This document shows, one piece after another, positions 35,063-46,139 of a DNA stretch of 64,000 nt. The stretch comes from Ceratothoa steindachneri. Lineage: Eukaryota > Arthropoda > Malacostraca > Isopoda > Cymothoidae. The notes beneath the pieces are model-generated. The model searched no databases, was not told where the DNA came from, and saw only the letters and a program-made list of their open reading frames with translations. The DNA lies in NCBI GenBank assembly GCA_963969495.1, contig OZ018329.1, positions 67,091,243 through 67,155,242 of the forward strand, read 5' to 3'. The position numbers were made by a program, and so were the translations under genes. Position 1 is the first letter of the stretch, and each line of letters starts with the position of its first letter.

Positions 35063-36475
35063 AGCGAGCGAGTAAGACATGAAGCAAAAAAGAGACTGAC
35101 ATGAAAGAATTGATTTAGCAAAATTAGCGAGTCACTTAAAAGACGAAAAAAAGAATGAAAGATGTTGAGTCTTGCAAAATTGGGTGAGTCACTTAAGAGG
35201 GGGAAAATGAAACTCAAATAATAGATATTGAATCTTTTCAAATTTGGCGAGTCATTTAAGAAGCAAAAAGGAGACTCAAATGAAAGAATTTGAGTCAGGC
35301 AAAATTTAAAGAGTCACTTAAAGTGCAAAGAAAGACACTTAAGAGACCAAAACGAGACTGAAATTAAATAATTTGAGTCTAGCACAATTGGGGGAGTCAC
35401 TTAAAATTAAAAACGAGACTCAAATAAAACATGTGAGTTTTCCAAAATCGGCAGGACACTTAAGAGGGAAAAAAGAGATTCAAATTAAAGATGTTGAGTC
35501 TAGCCAAATTGGGCGAGTCACTTAAGAGGCAAAAAAGAGATTCAAATTAAACCATTTAAGTCCAGCAGAATTGGGCGAGTCACTTCAAATGCAAAAAAAG
35601 AGACCCAAATTAAATAATTTGAGTCTTGTAAAATTAGTCAAGTAACTTGAGAGATAAAAAAAGAGACTAAAAAAAAAGGAGTCTAACCAAACTGAACGAA
35701 TCACTTAAAATGCAAAAAAAAAAGAAACTCAAATAAAAGATGTTGAGTCTTGTAAAATTCGCCGGGTCACTTAAGAAGCAAAGGAGACTCAAATTAAAGA
35801 ATTTGAGCCAGGCAAAATTTGACGAGTCACTTTAAATGCAAAAGAAGAGACTCAAATAAAAGATGTTGAGTCTTGCAAAATTGGACGAGTCACTTAAGAG
35901 GCCTAAACGAGACTCAAATTAAAGAATTTGAGTCTAGCAAAATTTGGCGAGTCACTTAAAATTAAAAATGAGACTCAAATAAAAGATGTTGAGTCTTGTA
36001 AAATCGGCAAGTCACTTAGGAGGGAAAAAAAGACTCAAGTGAAAGAATTTGATTCTAGCAAAATTCGGTGAGTCACTTAGGCGGCAATAATTTGAGTCTA
36101 GCAAAATTCGGCGAGTCACTTAAAATGCAAAAAAAAGGAGACTCAAATAAATGATGTTGAGTCCTGCAAAATTGGGAAAGTCACTTAAGAGGCAAAAAAA
36201 GAGACCCAAGTGAAAGAATTTGAGTTTAGCAAAATTGGGCGAACTACTTAAAATGAAAAAAAAGGAGACTCAAATAAAAGATTTTGAATCTTGCAGAATT
36301 ACCGATTCACTTGAGATGGAAAAAGAGACTCAAATGAAAGAATTTGAGTATAGTAAATTTGAGTGAGTCACTTAAACTGCAAAAAAAAAGGAGACTCAAA
36401 TAAATGATGTTAAGTCTAGCAAAATTGGGCAAGTCACTTAAGAGGCAAAAAAGTAACTCAAATTAAAGTAGCTGA
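35063..36475. repeat. About 64-bp satellite array with hairpin-forming monomers
   Basis: Roughly 22 tandem monomers of about 62-66 bp. Each has GCGAGTCACTTAARA, an A-rich spacer, AGACTCAAAT and then a GAGTCT copy followed by WGCAAAATTGGGC. Within a monomer AGACTCAA and TTGAGTCT form an inverted repeat. At 35910-35935 ten-base arms flank a 6-nt loop. Two versions, with AAAAGATGTTGAGTCTTG or AAAGAATTTGAGTCTAG, tend to alternate from about 35708, giving a higher-order unit of about 125 bp. No coding content. Confidence 0.92.
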
Positions 36476-36762
36476 CAAAATTATTCGGTTGCTCCGCAAC
36501 GATAGTGATTGTCCTCAAGTCCCTAACAGTCCAGGGGGTATTCAAGGTTGGGCGTTGCCATGCTCGCTCTGAATGAATCTTAATTAATGATACTTTTATT
36601 TGCATTTTTTCAATAGATCCGAAATAAACGAGTGCATCATGGCCAGGAATTTCGGTTGAATAGGTTTACAAAGAAAGTGGTGAAGTTAGTGGAGATATAT
36701 AAATGTGAAAGGTGCATTGACCAGCTAAATAAATAACTTGATGCACTATGGTCTGTGATAGC

Positions 36763-36996
36763 GGGCAACTCTTCTGTACTTACACTCCTTAGGTAATTCT
36801 TCTGAACTTACACTCCTTGGGCAACTCTTCTGAACTTACACTCCTTGGGTAACTCTTCTGGACTTACACTCCTTGGGTAACTCTCCTGAACTTACACTTT
36901 TGGGGCAGCTCTTCTGAACTTACACTCCTTGGGGAATTTTTCTGAACTTACACTCCTTGAGGGGCAACTCTTCTGCACTTACACTCCATGGGCAAC
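36763..36996. repeat. 30-bp minisatellite
   Basis: About eight tandem units of roughly 30 bp with core AACTCTTCTGAACTTACACT then CCTTGGGC. It lies 290 bp beyond the satellite and is unrelated to it in sequence. Confidence 0.94.
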
Positions 36997-39905
36997 GAAA
37001 GCAAGACGCCTTGCAGGGTATAAAATTGGCAGCCTTCACCTGTGATTCATGTCTAAATGCCTTTTGCCTTCGCCAATGATTGTTCATTATTATAAATCTC
37101 TTTTATGCGATACTTATTTTGTAATAATAATAATATGGTATGAGATGGGTAAGCACAAGGTATCATTACAATGAAGCTTGGGAACAAATTAACGCCCGTC
37201 GCTTAATCACTGCTGGTGTATTACTCCATGATGCCCATGACATGGACGCTCAAGAAGAGATCGTTTGATTAATATCAGAATCATTTTTCAACAAACTCCT
37301 GTTAACGCTTTGCTTAGACTTATCTTACGATGTAGTTGTTTTGCTCTTGCAAGTGGTTTTCCGTGTTCCATACTTTTATTTATTCAAGATTAGCGAATAA
37401 AAATTCTAAAAATCTTTTATTTTTTGTGTTGACACCTCCCTGCCAGACATAAAAGAAGTAATGCCGCTTTTTAGTGTTTTTAACAAGATTGAACTAGTTA
37501 TCGGAAGCTATTTTACCAAATTTTAACCTTGATTTCATCTTAAATTTAGAATTTGTGTCATATTTTAAACTATTTTACAAAGAGAACAAATATTAAAAAC
37601 AAATTTGAAATGTACGACAACTGCCAGAAATTCGGCGCCACAAAAATCCGTCTTGGCAATAACATTTTGAGTACACTAGTATAATGGATGGTAGGTAGTT
37701 GTTTAAAGGAGACTTGTATTTGTGAGAAATTGTTGCTCTGTCATATAACCAATATGCTATGAATGACTTAGCTAAGGAGTATTCCTCAAAGTCTTAATAT
37801 TTTATGAAGTGAGCGTAGAAACTTTGAGTTAAAATGTGAAGTTTGTTCGCATTTTTGTAATCAGATGCCCGACAGAGCATCTTATATTGGAATGATTGTC
37901 TTTTAAAGCCTTAACACACACAGAAAAATGCTTGTAAATACAGCCAGTTAAAGCGAACACTCCTATTTGATCACCAGCTCTTTAACTACACCAGGTAAGA
38001 AACTATAGAATATAAATGCCCATTCAACTTTGCAAAGGTTAGGGAGTTTAAATGTTTATGTAACTATCACATTAGTAGTAGTATTAGTAATATTATTATT
38101 ATTGATAACATGTTACAATGGTCTAGAGTATACTTATTAAACCCAGGCGCAATAAATTTACACATTTGAGTCATTAAAAATAAATGGGAAAAAAAACGCG
38201 ATTATTTTATCAATTGTAAAGGTGATTTGTGTAATCCAAATGAAATGCTCACCTGTTGTTACCATATGACGACAAAAGGAGAAAAAAAATGAATGTAAAA
38301 ATGGTTGATAGTAAGGAAGCCTGGCCCTCCTCTCTCCCATATTAAGACGGGTAGAGGGAGAGGCAAGAAAATCTCGACCCTACCCAATAGGGTCGCGAGG
38401 TTATTGTTCCAATCTCCAGTAACCAGTATGAACAAAGAAATCAATTCAAAGTATAAACAAATGAAGACATGAATCTGAGGGGAAGGGGGGCAGTCCATCA
38501 AAGTTTGCTCTTTGCAGAATCATTGATGCAAATTGCAGCAACCGCTGTTCAATTCTCCCAACCGGATAGTCAAAACGTTCATTTGAACTCGTTCGCCTGT
38601 CTTTATTTTACGGCCCTTCCGCGTCTGCATCGGGAGCTGACGATTGGTACACAGTCCCTTTATTTTTTTTCCCTCCTTCCACGGGTTCCTACTTTTGGGT
38701 GAATGTGCCCTTTATACGAACCTGTTCCTGGGGATTTTAACATCCCCTCCACCAGTAATTGCAGTTGAAGATTTGTGCTATTGCAGTTTGGATCATCCCT
38801 TTTTCACTTGCTGTTCCTGGTTTAAAAAACTTTTTCCTTCGTGTTTTTGTCATTCGTTGGGAAAATCGCCAGTTATCGTTTAAATCCCAATTAATTACAA
38901 ATAAACCTCCTTTGGATCACATTCTATTCCTTTTTTGGTAATTCTACAAATGCAAAACTCCGGGTTATTTTCTTTTAGTTAGTATCATTTAAATGTAGTA
39001 TTTTCCAATACATTAAGCTATTATTTTCCGCTGCCCTGACGTCATAAAACTGGGAATATAAAAGTTTAATTGTACCCAATCAAGAAATATTATCAACACC
39101 GATGCTAATTTAACTACGAAGTAGAAGGTTAGGGATATAATCTCGTTTAGTTTTAAGCTTTTTAAAAAATTGATTCCGATCCATTTCCTTTTTTTTCTAA
39201 ATATGGAATACATAGCAACATTGTCAATTGGAATCGCATCATATTGTATTATATATCGTTTTAAATGGAATTTTTTCTCAATTACAATATGATATGAACA
39301 TTTTATATTACTGACTATTATAGAAAATATGTTTCGGGGGCGAGTCTTATATATCTGAAATCAAGAAGCTCCGCATAAAAACAATGAATATTAGAGCGCC
39401 TAACGACGTCTGGCAATCGCATTTGAATTGGGACCTAATGGTAAGCTTTTTACAAATTGTGTATACTACTAGCTAATTAAAAATAACTGGGGTAAGGGAT
39501 AGGGCCCCCGAACTTCGAAATAATCACCTTAGGGATCGAATTGAATGCGGTTGTTACGCGTTCCACTGTTCTTTGTTTTGGGATTTTTTTTTGCAGCGCT
39601 GTCTGCTGGGGAGGGAGGCTAAAAATGGCGTCATTAAATTTCCTTGAAGTGAGTAGTTGTCTATTCAAAATTTACCCCTTTTTAGTCTTAGAATCGTCAA
39701 ATTTCTATGGCATGTCAATATCCTTCTCGTTAAATCTAATTCATGCTTACTCCCGCACCGTTTACAAACTGTTCTTTTCGGATTATTCCTTGCATTAGAC
39801 AAAACTCAATTACAGCTTCTTAGCGACGAAAAATATTGACCAACACAACCATCACATAGAGCCGTCATTTTGGATTAAAGTCTATGCCACTTAAAACAAA
39901 CGAAC
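36997..39905. other. Noncoding interval
   Basis: AT-rich, with no gene that I can support. Frames at 38469-38702 and 38644-38883 lack motifs. Around 39399 a segment with CCTAACGACGTCTGGCAATC resembles one at about 25314, a possible dispersed repeat. Confidence 0.4.
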
Positions 39906-39940
39906 AGATCTTGTAAAGATGAGGCATCCCGAGTTTTGTT
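39906..39940 (+). repeat. Single arm of the fold-back element family
   Basis: AGATCTTGTAAAGATGAGGC continues into ATCCCGAGTTTTGT, matching the arms of the fold-back element at 42528-42660 with a few changes. No second arm was found nearby. Confidence 0.5.
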
Positions 39941-40483
39941 GGGATCAATCCTAGACAACATCCCCCGTGAACAAAATTCCTAATTAATCATAGTTTATGA
40001 CCCCCAAGTAACCTATTGGTATATTAGAAAAATAATCGGTAAAATAATTTTTATTAAAGAAAAAAGTACAGAAACAAATTAAACCAACACAAACTAACCA
40101 AAGAGTAAAATATTAATCCAAGGGCTAAAAAAAAAGAAATATAATGGCATAAATTTTCCAATCCATCAAAACCGTCTATCCTGCCACATAGGTTAGGCTA
40201 ATCTTTTTATCAATCTCGAATGGACTTCCTCTTATATCAAACTTAAGGCCGATTAGAAGACTTTCTCACTATTGTTCTCCATGTCCGTCCCAAGTACCAC
40301 TGCAAAGGGAGAACCTTGTCTCCCTGTCTTCGTAGGGGACAACTTGCACACTAGGCAGAGTTGTGTCCCGCCATGTCCCTAAGTTCCCAATATCTTTGGA
40401 TTATGCATCTCTCACACATCTTTAATAACCCTAATTTCCCTGCTTTCTCTAACTTCTCTTTAAAAGACTTTCTGATGGTGAAG

Positions 40484-40526
<43 letters not shown>

Positions 40527-40911
40527 TTATAATAAATGCACTCTCTGAACAACTTGGCTCTCATGAGCACTTTTGCCCTCGTTCGTTGGTTGGAGTTTAC
40601 TTTTCCCTCAAAATCTAGCTTACTTTATCTGCCATTAATATCTACATGATCTCCGGTCATAATGGACGTTCTTCGCGTGCAGAACATGAGGAATGGTCAG
40701 TACGATACGTTCGTGATTAAAAAGAGCGGTTTACTGAAATAGAAATCAGTTGTATTTCTTAATTCTTGCACACAAAAATAAAGAAAAAAAACATCTAATT
40801 CTCCTAATTCTTTCTTCGCTGACATTTTCTCTTTTTTTTCGATTATGTTTTTGCTTTGGGGGTAAGGTATTATTACTTTGGTCTCTTAGTACCATCTAGC
40901 GCAGTGGTTTT
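39941..40911. other. Noncoding interval with (TA)n at 40486-40520
   Basis: Contains a 35-bp TA microsatellite. No gene or transposon end recognised in the remainder. Confidence 0.5.
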
Positions 40912-41363
40912 CAACCAGGGTGCCGCGGGAGCGCCCAAAACATCACATATAAAATGCCCCCAAATATTTATTTCGAACATTTATATAAAAAAAAAATCTG
41001 AGGACGCTTGAAATTATTTTGAAACTAGCTTCTCTGCATTGTGAAACATAAAAGCAAGAAATAGATTGCAGACAGTGAATGAAGAAATGAGAATTGCCTT
41101 GTCAACTATACGTCCCAATATTAACGAATTATGTGATACTCAAAGCACAAATTTCCCATTAAAATTTTAAAGGTACGACTTATTTATTTTCTTAAATTTT
41201 GTCTTATTTCGATTAAATTAGGTTAAATGCCAATCGTGGTTAATTTTGAAGTGCTTTCCACGTAATTATGTATTTATACATAAATTATATTAAATTAGGG
41301 GAGCCGCGGCTGCTTCTAAATAACAATTTGTGTTCCACTATCATAAAAAGATGAAAACCACTG
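40912..41363 (+). mobile_element. hAT-type derivative 2 with TIRs and target duplication
   Basis: The left end CAGTGGTTTTCAACCAGGG and the right end (on minus CAGTGGTTTTCATC) match. The flanks ATCTAGCG and CTCTAGAG agree at six of eight positions, with the CTAG core typical of hAT targets. On plus, around 41060-41170, the frame reads RNRLQTVNEEMRIALSTIRP then NINELCDTQSTNFPLKF, resembling the last residues of a ZBED-like hAT transposase. At 452 bp it has the same architecture as derivative 1 (ends plus transposase C-terminus) with different TIRs and opposite coding direction. Confidence 0.85.
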
Positions 41364-41371
41364 CTCTAGAG

Positions 41372-42527
41372 GTACCTAGTAAGTGAGCGCTAAATGTATC
41401 TTATAAAAAATAAAAAAAAAACGTTGTTTAGCAAAAACTTAAAAGCAAGTTGCCATTTTTTTTCTAATCGATCGCGCGCACATATTACATTAGAGAGCAG
41501 TTCTATATGGCGTATCATGGTCCGTTACGTGGACGCAATTAGGTTAGATCGTTCCATGCTGCGACGTCCCGAATTTAAATGTTTCCCTTAATATGCGCAC
41601 ACTTGCAGGCGCGCCGCGGAACGAAGAAAATGGGCTAAAAATTAATGGGGAGGTGTAGTTTGCCAGCACAGTTTATTTAATTCCTAATTCCAGGTTTAAA
41701 TAATAGAATCTTGCCAGACACATTCCTAATAGCAAATTATTGACTCTTGTATTTTTTTTATTCCTTTTATGGTCATCGCTGGAAACTATTTTACACCATA
41801 TTGAAAGTTGCCTTTGACAGAAAGTAGTTACCCAATTATCACCAAAATAGATGTTCACTGTGAGCATTTTAATGGGATGGAGATTGTATATTTCCAAATC
41901 TTGGTTCAAACGGAGATGATCGATAAATGTGAGTCACAACTACATTTGGGATTTTCCTTTTCACTCGAATTTTTTATTATTAATTTCTATATAAGTGTAC
42001 TGTTTAAAAGATGCCGTTTTTAAAAGTCTGCCTGTATTTTTTCCGCGCACGTGTGTGTATTTCTACGTGTAGGTACAGAAAGAAATATGGGAGGGGTCAG
42101 TCAATAAGCCTGAAGTTGTGGCGAAGACTATGACTAAAGAGATATCAAAGAGATGCCTTATGTGGTCCAAAGAACCCCCGTTCATAGTCTGCTCTTGAAT
42201 CTGACGGAGGACTTGTAAGGATAAACCTTCCTCTGTTCCTTGATTCCTCTCTCGCCCTTATCTTTCACTCCTCATTTCTGGCGAGCTTATTTTCTACCTG
42301 GTAGACAACCTCAAGGAACAGGTAGTTGTTGTTTTTTTTATATATATCAAAGCACGAGTCTTCTTGACGTTGACTGAGTGGTTGTAACGACGTGTACGCT
42401 TCATAATGACGAACCGTCTTTCATAGCTCTTCATTCACCAATGGAATAGAGAATCCTCCTCGCGCGGACGCTCCCTTTTGAAGATGAGCCCATTTCTAGA
42501 CGGAGGGGGGTTTACCCTAAATTGCTG
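41372..42527. other. Noncoding interval
   Basis: No recognisable gene, array or transposon end. Confidence 0.45.
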
Positions 42528-42660
42528 GGATCTTGTAAATATAAGACACCCCAAGGTTTTTTCGACCATAATATAACCTAACCAACCTAATTTAGAATAG
42601 GTTAAGTCTGGTTATATTTGGGTAGAGAAAAACTTGGGACACCTTATGTTTACAAGATCC
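42528..42660. mobile_element. Short fold-back (snap-back) element
   Basis: The 133-bp segment starts GGATCTTGTAAATATAAG and its reverse complement starts GGATCTTGTAAACATAAG. The arms extend about 50-60 bp with mismatches (both continue into CCCAAG, T-run, ATATAACC), around a short centre with CCTAACCAACCTAA. No target duplication is evident. A related arm lies at 39906. This is the form of a small MITE; the superfamily is unknown. Confidence 0.75.
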
Positions 42661-43016
42661 ATTTACTGAACACTGCTGAAAGCTCGGAATGGGTGGGTAC
42701 CTTGGGCATATCCAAAGGGTTTTCCTCTATTGCCCCTAGGAATGATTTACATAATTGATAAATGAGGGAAAGAATGAGAAGGCCAAAACGATGAAGGATA
42801 GGGGTGGATAAAAAGAAGAGAAATAGGGAAAAGGACCAAGTATGACAGACTAGCAAATCTCGTCCACCCCAATTCATGAGGTCACGTTAAAAGCCAAAGA
42901 GGATAGACACTTATGTGACTTTATCATCCGGGTGTAGGGGGCTAGACTCGTGAAGAGGGGTGATGGATTTCGAATCTAATACTCTTTTTTTTTTGAAGAA
43001 TTCGACAAATAATGTA
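42661..43016. other. Noncoding interval
   Basis: The 75-codon minus-strand frame at 42877-42650 shows no recognisable domain. Nothing else is seen. Confidence 0.4.
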
Positions 43017-43468
43017 CAGGGTGGTCCGAAAGTCTTGTCACCCTCTACCGAAAAGTAATAATAAAAATAAAGGAACAATATAATAAAATCAAACACACGT
43101 ACTCTTTTTAGTGTATTCACTTTCATTGAGTGTCACGCATCGAGAAGGTCTGTATGAACACCTTCATTTTCGAGGCAGAAAATGATGCAGCGCCGTGTCT
43201 TGTGTGATATTTTACGAACCTGTGATTTGGTGATTGTTGCAAAGGCTTCCTCAACACTAAACAGTGTTCTTCAGCTGTTGGATATTCTGATATCGCTCTC
43301 GTGCCCATACACTTGCAAACAGTCTCTCTGCCAAACTATAGGAGCTTGTGTCAACCATCTGAAATAGAAAACTAAAACAATATTAACAAGGGGGGGACTT
43401 TCAGTCATCTAAAATAGAAAATTAAAACAATATTTATTACAGGGAGTGACAAGACCTTCGGACCACGC
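43017..43468 (-). mobile_element. Tc1/mariner-type derivative with long TIRs and TA flanks
   Basis: The left end CAGGGTGGTCCGAAAGTCTT and the right end, on minus GCGTGGTCCGAAGGTCTT, continue into TGTCACYCC on both sides; TA flanks both ends, the usual target of IS630/Tc1/mariner elements. On minus, a broken interior frame reads VEEAFATITKSQVRKI, then RRCIIFCLENEGVHTDLL, resembling the C-terminal end of such transposases. A duplicated segment of about 45 bp (ATCTRAAATAGAAAAYTAAA) lies at 43358-43440. The autonomous relative is not in the window. Confidence 0.8.
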
Positions 43469-43470
43469 TA

Positions 43471-44079
43471 GATAATATCAGGACGAAGAGCTTGGAATCC
43501 TTTTCTCGTATTTATTAATTCCCTGTAGTCAATCATTTTACTCATCAGTAAACATCCCAACTGGACATTTTCGCTCACCAAGAAAGAATAAAGAGGCAAT
43601 TGAAGAGAAGACGAAAGAGAAATGAATCGAAATATTTTCACGCATTAAAAAACGAAAACCAACGATAGTTCACTCAGTTAGAAATAGCTTCCAGGGGGAG
43701 AGGGATCGGGGAACAGGCTAGGAAAAGTGATGGAGCGGTCTTTCCCATAACAGGGGACGGGAGATATGAAAAAAATGCGAAGGTCCCTCATTGGGAGCGT
43801 TCGCAGCACCGGCGTCGGCGTCTTTCCCTCAAAATGGGGCGGAAGAAGGATTCCTCCCGTCAGATCGGGCCTGGCACGCGAGAGCGCCGGGTGTGGCGGA
43901 TGACCTCCTTACATAGCCTGGAATGTGCTCGGTGCCGTTCTCGCATACAAGCTGGGCGGCCCCGAGCGGCACAAAATTCCTGGGGAGGAGGGAGACAAGC
44001 TGACAGGAAGCAACAGCACTACCTTATCAATTATTTTATGTGTCACGAAAGACTATACTCATAATGGTATAAATTACAC
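43471..44079. other. Interval with a GC-rich stretch of unknown nature
   Basis: 43840-44030 is richer in GC than its neighbours. Its frame reads LGAVLAYKLGGPERHKIPG and EEGDKLTG before entering the family A 5' region. I do not recognise it. It could be an exon-like fragment or a transposon remnant. Confidence 0.3.
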
Positions 44080-44660
44080 TGGTCAACAAATTTTAACTTT
44101 TTTTTCTGCTGACTTAAGTTTGAGACCTGTTCTTGGGAAATTCGGGTTCACTGAGTCTAAAAATGGCAATAGTTTTGTTCTATCACGTCAAGTTTTTGAT
44201 TTAGGGACTGGTCCATATTGGCCTCACTCATAGTAGCAGGCTATCTTACGACCAAGTGAACGGAAGTAGAGTCGTTTGATATTCTTCTTATTTTATTCTT
44301 CTCGTTATGCACATCTAGATATATAAGATCAATTTTGTATAATATAATTTCGGTTTTCCGATTTGTTTTAGGAAATAACATTCAGTAGTATGACCTCATT
44401 ACAAAGGAAGTGTTTGAATTCCCCTGACTCGTTTTGCTATATATGCGATTGTTTTACTGCACCAACTCAAAGAATGAACATTAGTATCTTTGGGAAAAGA
44501 GCATACTTGGGCCCCGCACAATGTTTGTAAACCATGTGTCGAAAATCTACGCCAATTGATAAATGACACAATGAAACAACTAGGATTTGGCATTCCTATG
44601 GTGTGGCTGGAGCGAAAAGACCTGATGGTTTATTTCTGTGATCGTTTTGTTATTATGTTA
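44080..44660 (+). pseudogene. Second copy of dispersed family A, 5' region and N-terminus only
   Basis: The 5' flank (44080-44250) matches 13815-13950. ATG 44390 starts RKCLNSPDSFCYICDCFT, a zinc-type cysteine pattern, and after a frameshift near 44490 the reading continues WAPHNVCKPCVENL and FGIPMVWLERKD to about 44640. These blocks are better preserved than in the copy at 14078 and confirm that family. The rest of the protein is absent. Confidence 0.7.
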
Positions 44661-44889
44661 TGTGTGCATAAAATAGGCGTTCAACCCGTTGTTAGCGTTA
44701 ATTGTTTTCCTGCTATGTTAATAACTCGAGTTTCTATGGTTTTTGTAGCATAATTCTCGTATATGTATCTGTTGTGTAGGCTCATGTTCCTTGGTTATGT
44801 ATTTGTTTAATTCTCTTCTTTATTCATGTTGTTTTTCCTTTTTCATTCATTTGCACTTGGTTAGTTTTGTCATTTCCTGTTGGTATCAA

Positions 44890-46135
44890 GTCCAGTCCGG
44901 TGACTTTGTCATTATTCGGAAATTTTTTTGTCGCAATCGGGTTTCTTTATTTGGTTTACACGTAAATCTCCTCCTTTTCCCTTTGGTCCGCTCTGTTTTT
45001 AGCACTAGGAAACAACATATGTTGTCTCCATCTTGCCCCTCGTGATATTTGATTGTTTAGTTCCTCTCCTATTTCTTCTTGTGTTTTTTCTATGATTTTT
45101 TTGCTCTTTTTTCAATTATTTTGTTTAATGGTTTATTTTCGCTTCGATGTGTAAGTCTCTTTGTTTTCCTCTCTAATCGTCGCGTGTTCGTAATGATGTA
45201 TACTGCCTTATTCTGTATTCGTTGCATTCTTATTTTATGTTGTATGCCTCTTTGCCAGACTTTATCTAATGCTTTCGATACGTCCCGGCATACAATGTCC
45301 ATACGGCATTTCTCTCGTTTCACTTTGCTTATTTTTTCTGTAATCACGCTGAGGGCTATCTCCGTATTCCTGTTCTTTCTGAAGCCGAATTATTGATTGT
45401 TGCAGAGATTGTTTTCTGTGAGACATTCATTTAATTTTGTGTTCAGGATATTTTCAAACAGCTTGCAGATGAAGTGGAGAAGGGATATAGGCCGGAAGTT
45501 TTAGACCTCCGAAAGTGGTTTCCCCGGCTTCGGTATGCATATCATTTTGGCTATCTTTAACTCATCGGAAAAGTATCCCGTGTGGATACAGGCGTTAAAC
45601 ACGTTCCTTATCCCTTCAAGTATATTATCCGGTGCTTCTATATATTTTTTTTCTGATGAGGCCCGATTTCCCAAGGGCATTTTGTTTAAAATTTGAGATG
45701 GTATTCTTTAATTTCTCGATTGTGATTTTGGAGTTAAATTCCATCCTTTGCATACCGTTCATCTTTTACGCAGTGATATGGAAGAACCTCTCAATCCATT
45801 CATTTAGTTCTTTAATTATTTGGTTTTCGAAGTCTATATCGTAGTTTTCGTTTTCCTCTTTGCCGATGTTGAACACTCCTTTCCAGTGTTCCCTGAACAA
45901 TTTTTCAATATCGCGTTCATCTTCAATTAATTTCCCGTTTCTGTCCATAATCTTTATTTTTTCTTTACCTTTAGTATTTCCCATTCTTTTTATCTTTTTC
46001 CAAAATTATCGAGGCAATAGCTGGTATTCAATATTTTAAACGGCTATGTCCCAGTATTCTCTTTGTTTGTCCGTTATTGCGCTTAGTAGTTCTCTCTTCG
46101 TTCTCAGATTGCGGTATTTTTCCTTTGACGTTCCA
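44890..46135 (-). pseudogene. Jockey-type LINE ORF2, inverted and internally deleted
   Basis: On the minus strand from 46135: linker (EKYRNLRTKRELL), then 45984-45766 with KEKIKIMDRNGKLIEDERD and EENENYDIDFENQIIKELN, which parallels 1590-1760 of the first LINE. It continues through HTGYFSDELKIAKM, CIPKPGKPL and FRPISLLH, then CRDVSKALDKVWQRGI. The frame then jumps to RIQNKAVYIITNTRRL without the FADD block, so the RT palm is deleted. The ORF end is near 44960. The element is cut at 46135, where the next LINE copy begins within about 12 bp. Confidence 0.75.
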
Positions 46136-46139
46136 TTTA

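Noticed and set aside
35063..36475. CRISPR array
   Set aside because: Repeats are contiguous diverged monomers without unique spacers, and the context is eukaryotic.
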